64,000 nt of DNA from Pseudomonas sp. C2B4. Its GTDB lineage: Bacteria; Pseudomonadota; Gammaproteobacteria; Pseudomonadales; Pseudomonadaceae. The stretch covers positions 248,001-312,000 of the forward strand of contig NZ_JABFMU010000001.1 in assembly GCF_013359695.1 (NCBI RefSeq). Direction: 5' to 3'. This document shows, piece by piece, positions 29,113-38,309 of this stretch (position 1 is the stretch's first letter; every line of letters starts with the position of its first letter). The notes under the pieces are model-generated. The model was not told the origin of the DNA. It saw nothing but the letters and a program-made list of their open reading frames with translations, and made no database searches. The position numbers and the translations under genes are program-made.

Positions 29113-30657
29113 TTATTGAGTGACGGTTTTGCAGCTGTTCAGCCAGGCTGCAGTGTCGATTTTCTGCTTTTGCAGGAACGCTTTCTGATTGGCCCAGTGA
29201 GTGCGCAAGTAAGGTTTCAGGTCTTGCAGCTGTTTGTTGCGGGTGATGATTTCTTCCATCACCGGGACTTGCGTTTCAAGCAGTGGCTGGCCGTACAAAG
29301 TAGCCGATTCCACCAGGCTGCTGGCGTAGTAACGGCTGAGTTTGTGCAGGCGATCCTTTTGCTCCTCGAGCTTGCCTTTGCGCATGTCGCAACTGGCGTC
29401 TTTGTCCGTGCCTTCGCAATTGAGCTTGTAGTTTTTTTGCAGGAAGTCCACGTACTGGCCGTCGTCGAGCATCTTGGTGCATAGGAACGCGCCCAGGTTG
29501 AGGCTGGCGCGGATCGCCTGGTCGCGGGTTTCTTCCTGCTGCTGGTTGCTGGCGCGCAACTGGTTCTCCAGGGCCTGGAGCTTTTCCTTGAGCGCTTTGT
29601 CTTCGACGCCCGAGGCGAGGCTGTTCAGCGATTGCACGGTGCCTTTGTCGGCGGATTCGGTTTCCTTGCTGCCGGTGCCGAGTTTCTTCCAGCTGCTTTC
29701 GATGCTGGCGACTCGTTCGCGAGAGGTGAGGGTCGGGGAGACCAGCACCAATCGCAGGCCGGTGGTCTTGTTTTTCACCTGGCCTTCGGCGTTGTAATAC
29801 GGTTCTTCCTTACGTAATGCAGTATGAAGGTCGGCCTGCGCGGTCAGGTAGTTTCCGCCACGGACGACGTAGCCACCGGCCTGACCGTGCTGGCGGTCGA
29901 GTTTGTTCAGGCGAAACGGCTCGAACATCATTTCGTCGACGTTACCGAGCATGTCATGCAGGCCCAGCGGGTTGGGCTTTTGCAGACCCGTCAATTGCAC
30001 TTTGCCGTTGGACGATTGCGCGCCGGCGAACCACTCGTAGGCGTTGATGCCTTCTGGCATCGGGTAGTGCGTGTCGCGGAATTCAGCAGCACCGACTTCC
30101 AGCCCGCCGCGCGCGGCGAACTCCCACTCGACTTCGGTTGGCAGACGCAGAAAGCCTTGCGCGCCGTCTTCCTTGGGCAACTTGCCGGCGGCGTTTTTGC
30201 GCAACCACAGGTTGTACTTGTCGGCCGCTTCGATGGCTTGCACCCAGCTCACTGCCGTTTGCGGCAAGCGCATTTTGGTGGTGGCGGTGGGGCAGGTTGC
30301 TTCGGTCAATGCGGCGTATTGCAGTTGACTCATCTCGTACTTGGCCATCAGGTAGTAGCGGGATTTGTCGTTCTTGGCCCCGGTGAAACTACCGGCGATA
30401 AAGGTCGGACGGGTCTGTTCGACAAAGCCGTATTCCGCGCCGTCCTGACCGATGTTAATTGGGTAGTCATCCAGCGGGCCGGAGACCGGAATGAACACCT
30501 TGCGAAACACCATCGAACCTTCGCAGGGCATCGGCAGCACGACGTCGCTAGCCTCGGGCATCGGGTTGTAATACTTCTCTTCCCAGCCCGCCGCCGAGGC
30601 GTCGAGCAAGTAGCCGAGGCTCAGGGGTAACAGCAAGCCAAAACGTTTAGAGCTCAC
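29113..30657 (-). CDS. Periplasmic FGE-sulfatase-fold (SUMF1) protein, TagR-like
   Basis: 514 residues. A signal peptide (about 1-23) precedes an FGE-sulfatase domain with RLPTEVEWEFAARGG (about 171-185), NPLGLHDMLGNVDEMMF and YVVRGGNYLTAQADLHTALR. The last motif lacks the two cysteines of true formylglycine-generating enzymes, so it is a binding fold, not that enzyme. A coiled-coil C-terminal region (about 330-514) follows. TagR, the periplasmic partner of the kinase PpkA in P. aeruginosa T6SS, has the same fold and also sits beside an ABC ATPase/permease pair. The start overlaps the permease gene by 11 bases. Confidence 0.78.
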   Translation of the reverse strand: MSSKRFGLLLPLSLGYLLDASAAGWEEKYYNPMPEASDVVLPMPCEGSMVFRKVFIPVSGPLDDYPINIGQDGAEYGFVEQTRPTFIAGSFTGAKNDKSRYYLMAKYEMSQLQYAALTEATCPTATTKMRLPQTAVSWVQAIEAADKYNLWLRKNAAGKLPKEDGAQGFLRLPTEVEWEFAARGGLEVGAAEFRDTHYPMPEGINAYEWFAGAQSSNGKVQLTGLQKPNPLGLHDMLGNVDEMMFEPFRLNKLDRQHGQAGGYVVRGGNYLTAQADLHTALRKEEPYYNAEGQVKNKTTGLRLVLVSPTLTSRERVASIESSWKKLGTGSKETESADKGTVQSLNSLASGVEDKALKEKLQALENQLRASNQQQEETRDQAIRASLNLGAFLCTKMLDDGQYVDFLQKNYKLNCEGTDKDASCDMRKGKLEEQKDRLHKLSRYYASSLVESATLYGQPLLETQVPVMEEIITRNKQLQDLKPYLRTHWANQKAFLQKQKIDTAAWLNSCKTVTQ

Positions 30658-31870
30658 GCAGACTCTCCGCAGGTTGGATGTTGATGGCTCTCAGGGCGCC
30701 GATCACGGCCACCAGTGCAGCGACCAAAAAGGTCAGGAGCAGGGCGGCCAAGCCATGCCAAACAGTGATGTGGCAAGCGAAGGTGCCGGTGGCCTGGCTG
30801 CCGCCGAGCAGGTAGTCGAACAAATGACTGCCCACGGCATAAGACCCCAGCCCGCCCACGTAGCCGGCCAGACTCAGCACCAGCGCTTGCAGGACCACGA
30901 AACCGCCGACGGACCTGCGCTTGAAACCCAGCAGGCGCAGGACTGCCAGGCTTTTTCGTTTACGATCGATGTTGGCCAGGAACGCGCCAACCATGGACGC
31001 CACGCAGCCGATCAGCGCCGCGATGGCGATCACACCGAAGATCAACCCCAGCACATGATTGATGGCTTTGACGTTGTCGATGTCGGCCAGTCGGCTCGAC
31101 GTTTCGATGTGTTGTTCGTTGAGCCAGTGTTCCAGCGATGCGACCTGATCGATATCGCGTGCATATACACGGGCGCGGGCATACAGCGGTTGTAAATTGC
31201 CCTGAGGTTTACCGGTGGTCACACCGAACTCACTGACCTGATAACCGTCGCGAAAACGCTCCAGATCCAGCAGCAGCGGCGGGGCGACAAACCCGGCAGC
31301 GCGACCAAAGCGGGCGCCGTCGAGCACGGCCAGTACCGTCAGTGTCATCTCGCCGCGTTCATTGACACCCTCCAGACGACGCAAGGCCCGTAGCTGTAAG
31401 CTGTCGCCTGCCTTGACCTGTAAGCGTTGCGCTGCGCTGGCGCTGAGGATCACTTGATTGCCGACGGGGTTGAGTGACGGCAGGTTCAGTTGGGGGTCGC
31501 CCGGCTCGGTGGCGATGATTTCCGCGCCTTCGACAAACCGTTGCATGCCGTTCAGCAGGTCAGCCTGGGTATTGAGCGAGCGGGTCTGTCCGAGGGCAAA
31601 ACCGGTCTCGGGACGCTGGCGCAAACGCTCGATCCAGGCCGTGTCGTAGTTGCCATTGCTGAGCATCTTCACTTCAAGGTTGCGCGGGTCGCGCAGCAGT
31701 TCGCCCTGCAGCTGGCTGACTACCCCGTGTTTGAGCCCGAACAGCAACAACAATGGCGCGATCACCGCCACCAGGGAGGCGGCGATGCACAGCGAAACCT
31801 TGCGGTCGTGCCAGAGGTCTTGCAGTGCCAGTGAGCCCAGCAGGCGCAAGCGATCAGTCCATCGGTTCAA
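30647..31870 (-). CDS. ABC transporter permease, FtsX/MacB/LolC type (TagS-like)
   Basis: 407 residues. One N-terminal membrane helix (about 25-48) is followed by a periplasmic domain of about 220 residues, then three helices (about 275-300, 325-350, 370-395) with the FtsX-type coupling segment RKRKSLAVLRLLGFKRRSVG. Such permeases do not import solutes; they transmit force or extract lipoproteins across the inner membrane. It is paired with the ATPase gene, which overlaps its start by 17 bases. Confidence 0.85.
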   Translation of the reverse strand: MNRWTDRLRLLGSLALQDLWHDRKVSLCIAASLVAVIAPLLLLFGLKHGVVSQLQGELLRDPRNLEVKMLSNGNYDTAWIERLRQRPETGFALGQTRSLNTQADLLNGMQRFVEGAEIIATEPGDPQLNLPSLNPVGNQVILSASAAQRLQVKAGDSLQLRALRRLEGVNERGEMTLTVLAVLDGARFGRAAGFVAPPLLLDLERFRDGYQVSEFGVTTGKPQGNLQPLYARARVYARDIDQVASLEHWLNEQHIETSSRLADIDNVKAINHVLGLIFGVIAIAALIGCVASMVGAFLANIDRKRKSLAVLRLLGFKRRSVGGFVVLQALVLSLAGYVGGLGSYAVGSHLFDYLLGGSQATGTFACHITVWHGLAALLLTFLVAALVAVIGALRAINIQPAESLREL

Positions 31871-32555
31871 ACAGCGTCTCCCCTTGATGGCTGATAGCGC
31901 CGAGTCGCGGCAAGCCGAAATCCTTCAGCAAGGCCCAGTCATGGGACACAACGAGCGCACTCAGGCCCATGCTCGACACCAGGCTCAGGAGCAACTCGAA
32001 CAAACGCCGGGCACCGTGAGGGTCGAGCGCGGCGGTCGGCTCGTCGGCCAACAGCAGCAGCGGTTCATGGGCAATTGCCCGAACGCAGGCAACGCGCTGG
32101 CGTTCGCCGATCGACAAGGCCTGAGGTTGTTTATCCAGCAACCCTTGCAGGCGCAACACGTCAACGGCGTGGTCGATGTGATCGCTCTTGGCCGGCATCC
32201 CGAGCAAACGGCGTGGCAGGCTGATGTTGTCGCGCACGCTCAGGAACGGCAGCAAGCCGCCACTCTGCAAAATGAATCCCAAATGCCGTGAACGCACTGC
32301 TGCAAGAGCAGGCTGGTCGTCAGTGGCCAGCAGTTGGGCGATATCCTGAGCGTGCGTCGGGCCCAACCGAAAGCGCTCGAGTTCCACCGGCGCGAGCAAC
32401 AGGCCGATGGCTTCGAGCAACGTGCTTTTGCCGCTGCCGCTCTCACCGGTAATGGCGAGGATTTCCCCGGCGCGGACCTGCAAGTGCGGCAGTCGCACAT
32501 GATGAGCCTGTGCGCCTTCACCACGGCGCACCAGCAGGTTCTTGATATCGAGCAT
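31854..32555 (-). CDS. ABC transporter ATPase, LolD/MacB type (TagT-like)
   Basis: 233 residues with Walker A GESGSGKST (about 36-44), Walker B LLLADEPTAALD and the switch histidine in VVSHDW. The signature motif reads LSIGERQRVA instead of LSGGQ, which may lower ATP turnover. It would power the FtsX-type permease encoded next. ATPase/permease pairs of this kind include LolCDE, MacB, FtsEX and T6SS TagTS. Confidence 0.88.
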   Translation of the reverse strand: MLDIKNLLVRRGEGAQAHHVRLPHLQVRAGEILAITGESGSGKSTLLEAIGLLLAPVELERFRLGPTHAQDIAQLLATDDQPALAAVRSRHLGFILQSGGLLPFLSVRDNISLPRRLLGMPAKSDHIDHAVDVLRLQGLLDKQPQALSIGERQRVACVRAIAHEPLLLLADEPTAALDPHGARRLFELLLSLVSSMGLSALVVSHDWALLKDFGLPRLGAISHQGETLFEPMD

Positions 32556-32565
32556 CGGCGTCTCT

Positions 32566-34560
32566 TTAAGGCATCATTTCCAGTGGCACGGGGTAGACGT
32601 TGTCCCGTGCATCGCTGTCTTTGGCTAAAGCAACCCAACGGTCGACATCGGCGTTGTAACGCTGGTAATGCCGCAGTTTGGTGTTAAGCGTGCGGATGAA
32701 TTTTTCTTGTGCCAGACCATCCCAGCTCTTCCAGGTCTCTTCATCCAGATTCAGCACTTCACTCTGATAAGGCAGGTCTTCGAGGTATTCACCCAGGACG
32801 CCCATGTCCGCCAGTTTGGCATTGCTGTTCTGTTTGAGCTGATTGGGATCGGCGCCCATGGTCGCCGCCACCGAGCGCAGGCGATTGAACATGTCCGTCG
32901 GCGAAATCAGGCCTTCGTTGGCGGCATCGAGAATCTGCTTCATCACGTCGCTCAAGTCGCTGAGCTGTGACTTGGTCAGCAGCACCCGCACGTCGGTGGT
33001 CGGGATGTTCTGCTTGATCAGGTCGCGGTCGGTGATCCATGCCTTGAACACTGGCGGGGCTTTGCTGTTGGTCTTCTCGCCGAGATAGGCAAGTTGCATG
33101 GCGTGGCCGATCAGCGCCGCGTCTTCGAGCATTTTTTTCTCGGCCGGGTCCTGCTTGGCGTTTGCCGCGCTGCCAATGGCGTCTTCGCCCATGTAGGCAG
33201 CTTTGACCTGTGTAGTAATCGCCCCGGCCAGTGCGTCGACCTTGCGACCGAATTCCTGCACATCGCCAGCGTTCACCGGGTAGTACAGCGAAGTGTTGGT
33301 GCCCGGGTAGGTCGACAGGTTCTTATATTGCGCCTCGGCCTTGGCGTGGTCCTTGGCTCCGGCCGGGGTTTTCAGGTGCAGGGTGTAAATCGCCACGCCC
33401 GGGTTGGCGGCTTCGATACGCACCTGCGCAGCGCTCAAGCCGGTCTTCGACAGCTTGTCGTCGCCCTCGATGGCGCCCGCATCGGTGATCAGCACCACGT
33501 AGCGTGCGCCGAACTGGTTCCAGTCGACCTTGTCGATGCTTTCCATGACGCCGGCAAACGAGTCTTCATCAAAGCTGCTGCTCGACACGGTGGCCTGTTT
33601 GAGGTCGGCGATCCTGGCGAAAAAGTCGGCGCTGTCTTTCACCTGCGTCGGGTCGGCGTACATCTTGGTGGTGTATTCCAGCCCCGGCACCGCCTGGGTG
33701 TTGGAGCGGAAAGCCACCAGGCCGAACTTGACCTGCTTGCCGAGATTCTGAGCTTCGATCTTCTGGTAAACCTTGCGGATCGCCTCGCGGGTGCGGTCAA
33801 TGTAGGGGTCCATCGAGATCGTCGAGTCGATGACAAATACCACGGCCGCGCTGAACTCCTTCAGCTGGTTGGCCTTTTTCTCTTCGGCTTCCTTGGCACC
33901 GGCAGCGCTGTTTGCACCACCACCCTTCACGTTCTTGTCATCCGGTTTGCTGACGGAGGCGACATTCAGCAGGCGCGTGCGGAAACCGCTTTCGGTCATG
34001 ACTTCTTCGCCGCTGAGTACCGGCAGCAGGTAGAACTGTTTTTGCAGGTCGACGAAGTATTCAGGTTCTTCAGCCAGTACGCCCGGTGCTTGCTGGCCCT
34101 TTTTCAGCGTGGCCCGCAGCGGCGCAACTTTGCTGACCGGGTCCGGTGCATCAAGAATGCCTTCGACGGTGGCGCGGTCCTTGAAAAACAGCAGTCGGTC
34201 GCGGTTGGCCGGGTTAGTGAAGGCCAGCGTCAACTGCATCTTCCAGTCGGTGGTGCAACTGGCAGGCAGCCAGCCAATGGTTTTGCCGTAGCTGTCGGGG
34301 CCGACTTTCAGCCACTCGGCGTTGTTCGCTTGGGCGCGCTCGTAAACATAAAAGCGGCTGAAGACGGGTTGTGCGTCGCCTGCCGCACCGCCCGCCGTCG
34401 GGCTGACTTTGCAGCCTGGCGTGGTCAGCACGCGTTGGAACAGGGTCTTTTTACCGGCCTGGATCAGCGGTTTGTCATCGGCCTGGGACAGCGGGCTGAT
34501 GCACAGCGCCAGTAATGCGGCACCGCTCAGCAGGAATCGACTCAGGGGCGAACGCATCAC
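32566..34560 (-). CDS. Secreted vWA-domain protein (PpkA C-terminal-like, no kinase)
   Basis: 664 residues. A signal peptide (about 1-27, ending PLSQA) precedes a region beginning GKKTLFQRVLTTPGCKVSP, then a vWA domain with metal-site motif DSTISMD near residue 242 and VVLITDAGA near 358, and a long helical C-terminal part. The early region resembles my recollection of the periplasmic part of the T6SS kinase PpkA, but no protein kinase domain is present. It lies directly upstream of the TagT-like ATPase gene, the neighbour PpkA has in P. aeruginosa. It is likely periplasmic. Confidence 0.72.
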   Translation of the reverse strand: MMRSPLSRFLLSGAALLALCISPLSQADDKPLIQAGKKTLFQRVLTTPGCKVSPTAGGAAGDAQPVFSRFYVYERAQANNAEWLKVGPDSYGKTIGWLPASCTTDWKMQLTLAFTNPANRDRLLFFKDRATVEGILDAPDPVSKVAPLRATLKKGQQAPGVLAEEPEYFVDLQKQFYLLPVLSGEEVMTESGFRTRLLNVASVSKPDDKNVKGGGANSAAGAKEAEEKKANQLKEFSAAVVFVIDSTISMDPYIDRTREAIRKVYQKIEAQNLGKQVKFGLVAFRSNTQAVPGLEYTTKMYADPTQVKDSADFFARIADLKQATVSSSSFDEDSFAGVMESIDKVDWNQFGARYVVLITDAGAIEGDDKLSKTGLSAAQVRIEAANPGVAIYTLHLKTPAGAKDHAKAEAQYKNLSTYPGTNTSLYYPVNAGDVQEFGRKVDALAGAITTQVKAAYMGEDAIGSAANAKQDPAEKKMLEDAALIGHAMQLAYLGEKTNSKAPPVFKAWITDRDLIKQNIPTTDVRVLLTKSQLSDLSDVMKQILDAANEGLISPTDMFNRLRSVAATMGADPNQLKQNSNAKLADMGVLGEYLEDLPYQSEVLNLDEETWKSWDGLAQEKFIRTLNTKLRHYQRYNADVDRWVALAKDSDARDNVYPVPLEMMP

Positions 34561-35591
34561 TTCTGCAACTCCTCGAAGCGCTGCTTGGCTTCGGCGTTGT
34601 TCGGGTCCTGGGTGAGGATGGTTTCATACCAGTAGGCGGCGGTGGCGTTGTCCGCGGCCGGGAAGCACTCGCTGGCCTTCAGGTATTTAGGGTCGTATTC
34701 GCGGGCATAGGCGCTGGCGATCAGCGCGTCACCGGCCTGGGCACGGTTGGCGTACAGGCGCTGGGCGACGCCGCAGTGCTTGCTGGCCTTGGCCTGGTTG
34801 ATGATCTCCAGCAATTTGGCACTGTCGGGTGCCGACTTGATGCAGGTCTGGACGAAGGTCAGTTCGGGCAGGCTGTTCATGCTGTCGAGGGTGCAGGCTT
34901 GAGCGTCGGCTCCGGCGGGTGCGGCGGGAGTGGCTGCAACCGCAGGGGCCGGGGTGCGTTTGTAGAACCAGAATCCGGCGCCCGCCGCCAGCAGCAACAC
35001 CACAATCAACAGACCGATCAGGCCTTTGTTGCTTTTTTTAACCGGTGCCGGAGGCGGCGCGTAGGCGGGCTCGGTGAGCACCGACTCCAACTCCACTTCT
35101 GGCTCGGCGGTGGACAGGGTCAGTTCAGGCAGATCCGGGATCTCCAGGATCTCCCGTGCCGGTGCCGGTGCCGGTGCGCTCGGCGCCGTCAGTTCGGCAC
35201 CGCCATAAGTCGAGCGTGTCTGGCCGCCGGCCGTGGACGGCAGCAAACCAACGCCTGGGCGAACCACGCCTTTATCGGCATGACCGTGGCTCTGTTCGCG
35301 CAGTTCGATCTGGAATTGCGAATTGGCGACGCCTTCCAGTAGCGGGTCGACCACGTCCGGGCCGACCTGCGTTTCCAAAGCTTCGCCGTCGGCCGTGAGG
35401 TTGAAACGCGAGACCTTGAACCAGAATGGATGGTTGCTCCAGGCCTTGTGGTCCTGAAGGTAAAAACCGTCCTGGTTGCGCTGAATGGAAAACTCCAACT
35501 GTTCCTCGCCACCCTGCCATTTCTTCAAAGTGAGGCGGGCCTGGCCAGGCACATTGGGCTCTAACGCGAGCAGGTCGACACGAATTGGCAT
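34557..35591 (-). CDS. Single-span membrane protein with TPR-like periplasmic tail
   Basis: 344 residues. The N-terminal domain (1-105) is cytoplasmic and beta-rich (ARLTLKKWQGGEEQLEFSIQ). It is followed by an acidic Pro-rich linker, a membrane helix (about 187-207, LIGLLIVVLLLAAGAGFWFY) and a tail with TPR-like repeats (AAYWYETILTQDPNNAEAKQ). I do not recognise the N-terminal domain. Start and stop overlap or abut the genes on both sides (3-base gap to srfC, 4-base overlap with the vWA gene), so it is made with them. A bridge between the SrfBC pair and the periplasm is an inference. Confidence 0.7.
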   Translation of the reverse strand: MPIRVDLLALEPNVPGQARLTLKKWQGGEEQLEFSIQRNQDGFYLQDHKAWSNHPFWFKVSRFNLTADGEALETQVGPDVVDPLLEGVANSQFQIELREQSHGHADKGVVRPGVGLLPSTAGGQTRSTYGGAELTAPSAPAPAPAREILEIPDLPELTLSTAEPEVELESVLTEPAYAPPPAPVKKSNKGLIGLLIVVLLLAAGAGFWFYKRTPAPAVAATPAAPAGADAQACTLDSMNSLPELTFVQTCIKSAPDSAKLLEIINQAKASKHCGVAQRLYANRAQAGDALIASAYAREYDPKYLKASECFPAADNATAAYWYETILTQDPNNAEAKQRFEELQK

Positions 35592-35594
35592 TGC

Positions 35595-38309
35595 TTATCT
35601 CGCTGTGAAGGCTGTGAGCACTTGGCCCAGCCGTTCGTTTTGTTCAGGGGTGATTTCACGTCCGGCCCCATGGCCGGCATTGTCCTGCGTGATGTAGGCC
35701 AGGCCCGAGAGCCAGTCGCCCAGGTACCGTTGCGCCTGATTCGACGGTTGCGCCGGCAGTACGGGCACTTGTCCCGGGCCAATGTCGGTGTAGAACGAAA
35801 ACAAAGGCGCCTTGGCTCCGGTGCGGCTGTTCGGGCGCTCGTTCACCGGCTTCTGGAGGTAGCCGAACCAGGACACGAAATCGCGCAGCACACGTTGCAC
35901 TTCCAGTACCTGGCGCTCGACCAGTTGATCGCGCCGCGCGCCACTTTGTGCTCGCTTGAGGACGGCGTGGCTCAGTTGCCCCGGCAAGTCCTGGCGATAG
36001 CCGGCGGTGATCAGTTCATCGACCACCGCTTCCAGCAAGGCCTTTTCCAGCCCCAGCAGGTTGAGCAGGCTTTGCCGGGTGGTCAGTTCCCGCAGGTGCG
36101 CGATCCAGGCCTTGAAGGCCGCTTTGGCAAAGCGATGCTCATTGCTTTGCAGCTCGGGCGCCGGGTTGCCGGTTTTGTTGCTCGCCTGCGTGCTGGCGGG
36201 GGTCAGGTCGTCACCGAAATCGAAGTCGAAACCGGCGTCGTTGCCGTACAGGCTCTGGCTCGGCGTAGGTGCGACCGGTTCGTCGGTCACGGCCGGCTCG
36301 TCATCGGTTTCGTACACGCCACTGAGGTACAGGTCGCGCACCTCTTCACTCGGCATGTCGAGTTGATCGATCAATTCGCCAAGTACCGCCGGGCGACGGC
36401 CCAAACCGGTCAAAATCATTTGCGCCTTGGCTTTCTTGGCGGCTGCGGCGCTGTCGTCGTCAGCGTGGTACCAGGTACTCAGGCCGTGAGTGGTCAGGCC
36501 TTCGAGACATTCGCTCAATTGCTCGCGGATGCGCTGCAACTTGAATTCGATATTGGCCACGCCTTTGAAACTGCCGCTGAAGTGGCTGATGCCACCGTCA
36601 TCGTTGCGCAGCATTTCTGTCCAGGCGTTGACCGGGTTCTTGATGTGTTTGCACACCAGAGCGTTGCTGGCGAAGCTGGTGCCCAGCGCGTTGACACGTT
36701 CCTGATAAATGGCATTGAGGCCGGTTTCCGCACCGGTCGCGTCCTGCCCGATGAATGCCGCGTCCATACGCGGTTTGCGCACCAGGTAGGTGTTCTGGAA
36801 CGGAGTGCCGGCCCAGTCGTTCATCCAGCTCAGGCTGCCGAAACGCTCCAGCATGGTCAGCTTGATCATGCCGTTCCAGCTCTCGTCGTACTGATCAGGC
36901 GTCAGGCTCAGGGAGTTGCTAATGCGCAGGTCGAGCATGGTCAGCGCCCAGATGAGGCCAGTATCGCGCTTGCTGCGAGCGGCCGAGTCGGCGCCCTGGG
37001 TTTTTTCGATCCAGCGGGTCAGCACCGGGCCCACGTCGTTGACGTCGCTCTGTTTGGTCGAGCCTGTGCACACCACCAGCGCGTTCATTTCCTGGTTGTC
37101 GGTGTAGCGTTCGAACAGGTAGGCGACCTTGCCGCGCAGGATCAACTGGGAAACGGAGTTGTCCTTGGTGGTGGACTGGGGGTCGTTGGAGTCGGCGATC
37201 TCGTGCAGTTTCTGGCGCCCGCGATAACCGGGGAAATCCAGCAGGTCGACCTGATCGACGATGTCATCTACCGGCGCTTCGATCAGGCGGAAGGTCATTT
37301 CGGCGGTCAGTGCCGCCAGTTGCGCGACCGCAATTGCCTGACTGTTTTGCAGGCGATCGCCAACCAGCGGTCGAACATCGATCGGCAAATCCAGCGGGCT
37401 GCCGAAGCGTTCGAGGATGTCGACGTTCATGATGCTGTCGCGCTGGCTGTAGGTGTCGTTGTCGAAACTCACCAAGGCCTTCAGCGGTGCGAACACGGTG
37501 TCGGGCAGACCCAGCTTGTGCAACGCGCCGGCCAATTGCTGGTACACGCGCGTCAACTCGCGCTGCTCACCCCAGAGAATCGAAAACAGCTCGGCGCGTT
37601 CCTGGAAATTCAGGCGTGGCGCCAGTTGCAACGCTTTGGGCCAGTACAGGTGCTCGAGCTTCTTCACCGAGTTGCGGAAGTTGTCGCGCAGATAATCCCA
37701 CAGCGACACCAAATCGTCGGCGTTGACGCCCGTTTGCAGCGGCCCGGTTTCGCGGCCTTCGAACGGTTTGAGCACACGCTGGATGCGCTCTTCATCGATC
37801 TCGTAGGAAATCCGTTCAAGGTCGAAATCCTTGAACCAGGCGTTGGCGAGAATCTTCGCCAGCTCGATTTCCTTGAACAACGTAAGTTCTACCGGGAAGT
37901 CATTGTCCTGACTTACCGTCGCCCGACGGCTGAAACGCGTTACCAGGCCGGTGGCTTCCTTGCCACCACCCACCGGGTTGATGTGTTTGATGAAGTCCAG
38001 GCGCTGGTCGCCGAACTCGGTTTCCAGCTTGCCGTTCTGACCGGCGGCGAGGGTCGAAATCAGGTAGGACTTGCCGGCCTGGGACAGGCCGAAAAAGCCA
38101 ATGGTCATCGGCGTGCAGGCCACGCGACCGAGGCTTTGAGCCAGGTTGCGGGCGCGGTGCAGGCGGATGTTCAGGTTGTCGGCTTCGCTGTCCAGGCGCG
38201 GTGCATTGCCGCGTGTCTGGCCAATCCAGTCCAGCGCCTGACCGGCGCCTTCATAAACTGCGGCCCAACTGGCAGAGAGCTGAGTTTGATCGGGGGTCAG
38301 GTCATTCAT
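35595..38309 (-). CDS. srfC: SrfC-family protein, P-loop GTPase-like
   Basis: 904 residues of the SrfC/virulence-factor family (Pfam Virul_fac). Walker A is GLSQAGKS at 74-81. A switch motif DLLDFPGYRGR lies near 355, and a candidate G4 element TMLD follows. The large helical C-terminal region suggests a dynamin-like or other large GTPase. No signal peptide or membrane helix is seen, so it is cytoplasmic or peripheral. It overlaps srfB by four bases. srfABC was named in Salmonella as genes controlled by SsrB; the biochemical role is unsettled. Salmonella SrfC is shorter, about 700 residues as I recall. Confidence 0.85.
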   Translation of the reverse strand: MNDLTPDQTQLSASWAAVYEGAGQALDWIGQTRGNAPRLDSEADNLNIRLHRARNLAQSLGRVACTPMTIGFFGLSQAGKSYLISTLAAGQNGKLETEFGDQRLDFIKHINPVGGGKEATGLVTRFSRRATVSQDNDFPVELTLFKEIELAKILANAWFKDFDLERISYEIDEERIQRVLKPFEGRETGPLQTGVNADDLVSLWDYLRDNFRNSVKKLEHLYWPKALQLAPRLNFQERAELFSILWGEQRELTRVYQQLAGALHKLGLPDTVFAPLKALVSFDNDTYSQRDSIMNVDILERFGSPLDLPIDVRPLVGDRLQNSQAIAVAQLAALTAEMTFRLIEAPVDDIVDQVDLLDFPGYRGRQKLHEIADSNDPQSTTKDNSVSQLILRGKVAYLFERYTDNQEMNALVVCTGSTKQSDVNDVGPVLTRWIEKTQGADSAARSKRDTGLIWALTMLDLRISNSLSLTPDQYDESWNGMIKLTMLERFGSLSWMNDWAGTPFQNTYLVRKPRMDAAFIGQDATGAETGLNAIYQERVNALGTSFASNALVCKHIKNPVNAWTEMLRNDDGGISHFSGSFKGVANIEFKLQRIREQLSECLEGLTTHGLSTWYHADDDSAAAAKKAKAQMILTGLGRRPAVLGELIDQLDMPSEEVRDLYLSGVYETDDEPAVTDEPVAPTPSQSLYGNDAGFDFDFGDDLTPASTQASNKTGNPAPELQSNEHRFAKAAFKAWIAHLRELTTRQSLLNLLGLEKALLEAVVDELITAGYRQDLPGQLSHAVLKRAQSGARRDQLVERQVLEVQRVLRDFVSWFGYLQKPVNERPNSRTGAKAPLFSFYTDIGPGQVPVLPAQPSNQAQRYLGDWLSGLAYITQDNAGHGAGREITPEQNERLGQVLTAFTAR

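Noticed and set aside
29113..30657. Formylglycine-generating enzyme (sulfatase activation)
   Set aside because: Catalytic cysteines are missing and no sulfatase gene is nearby.
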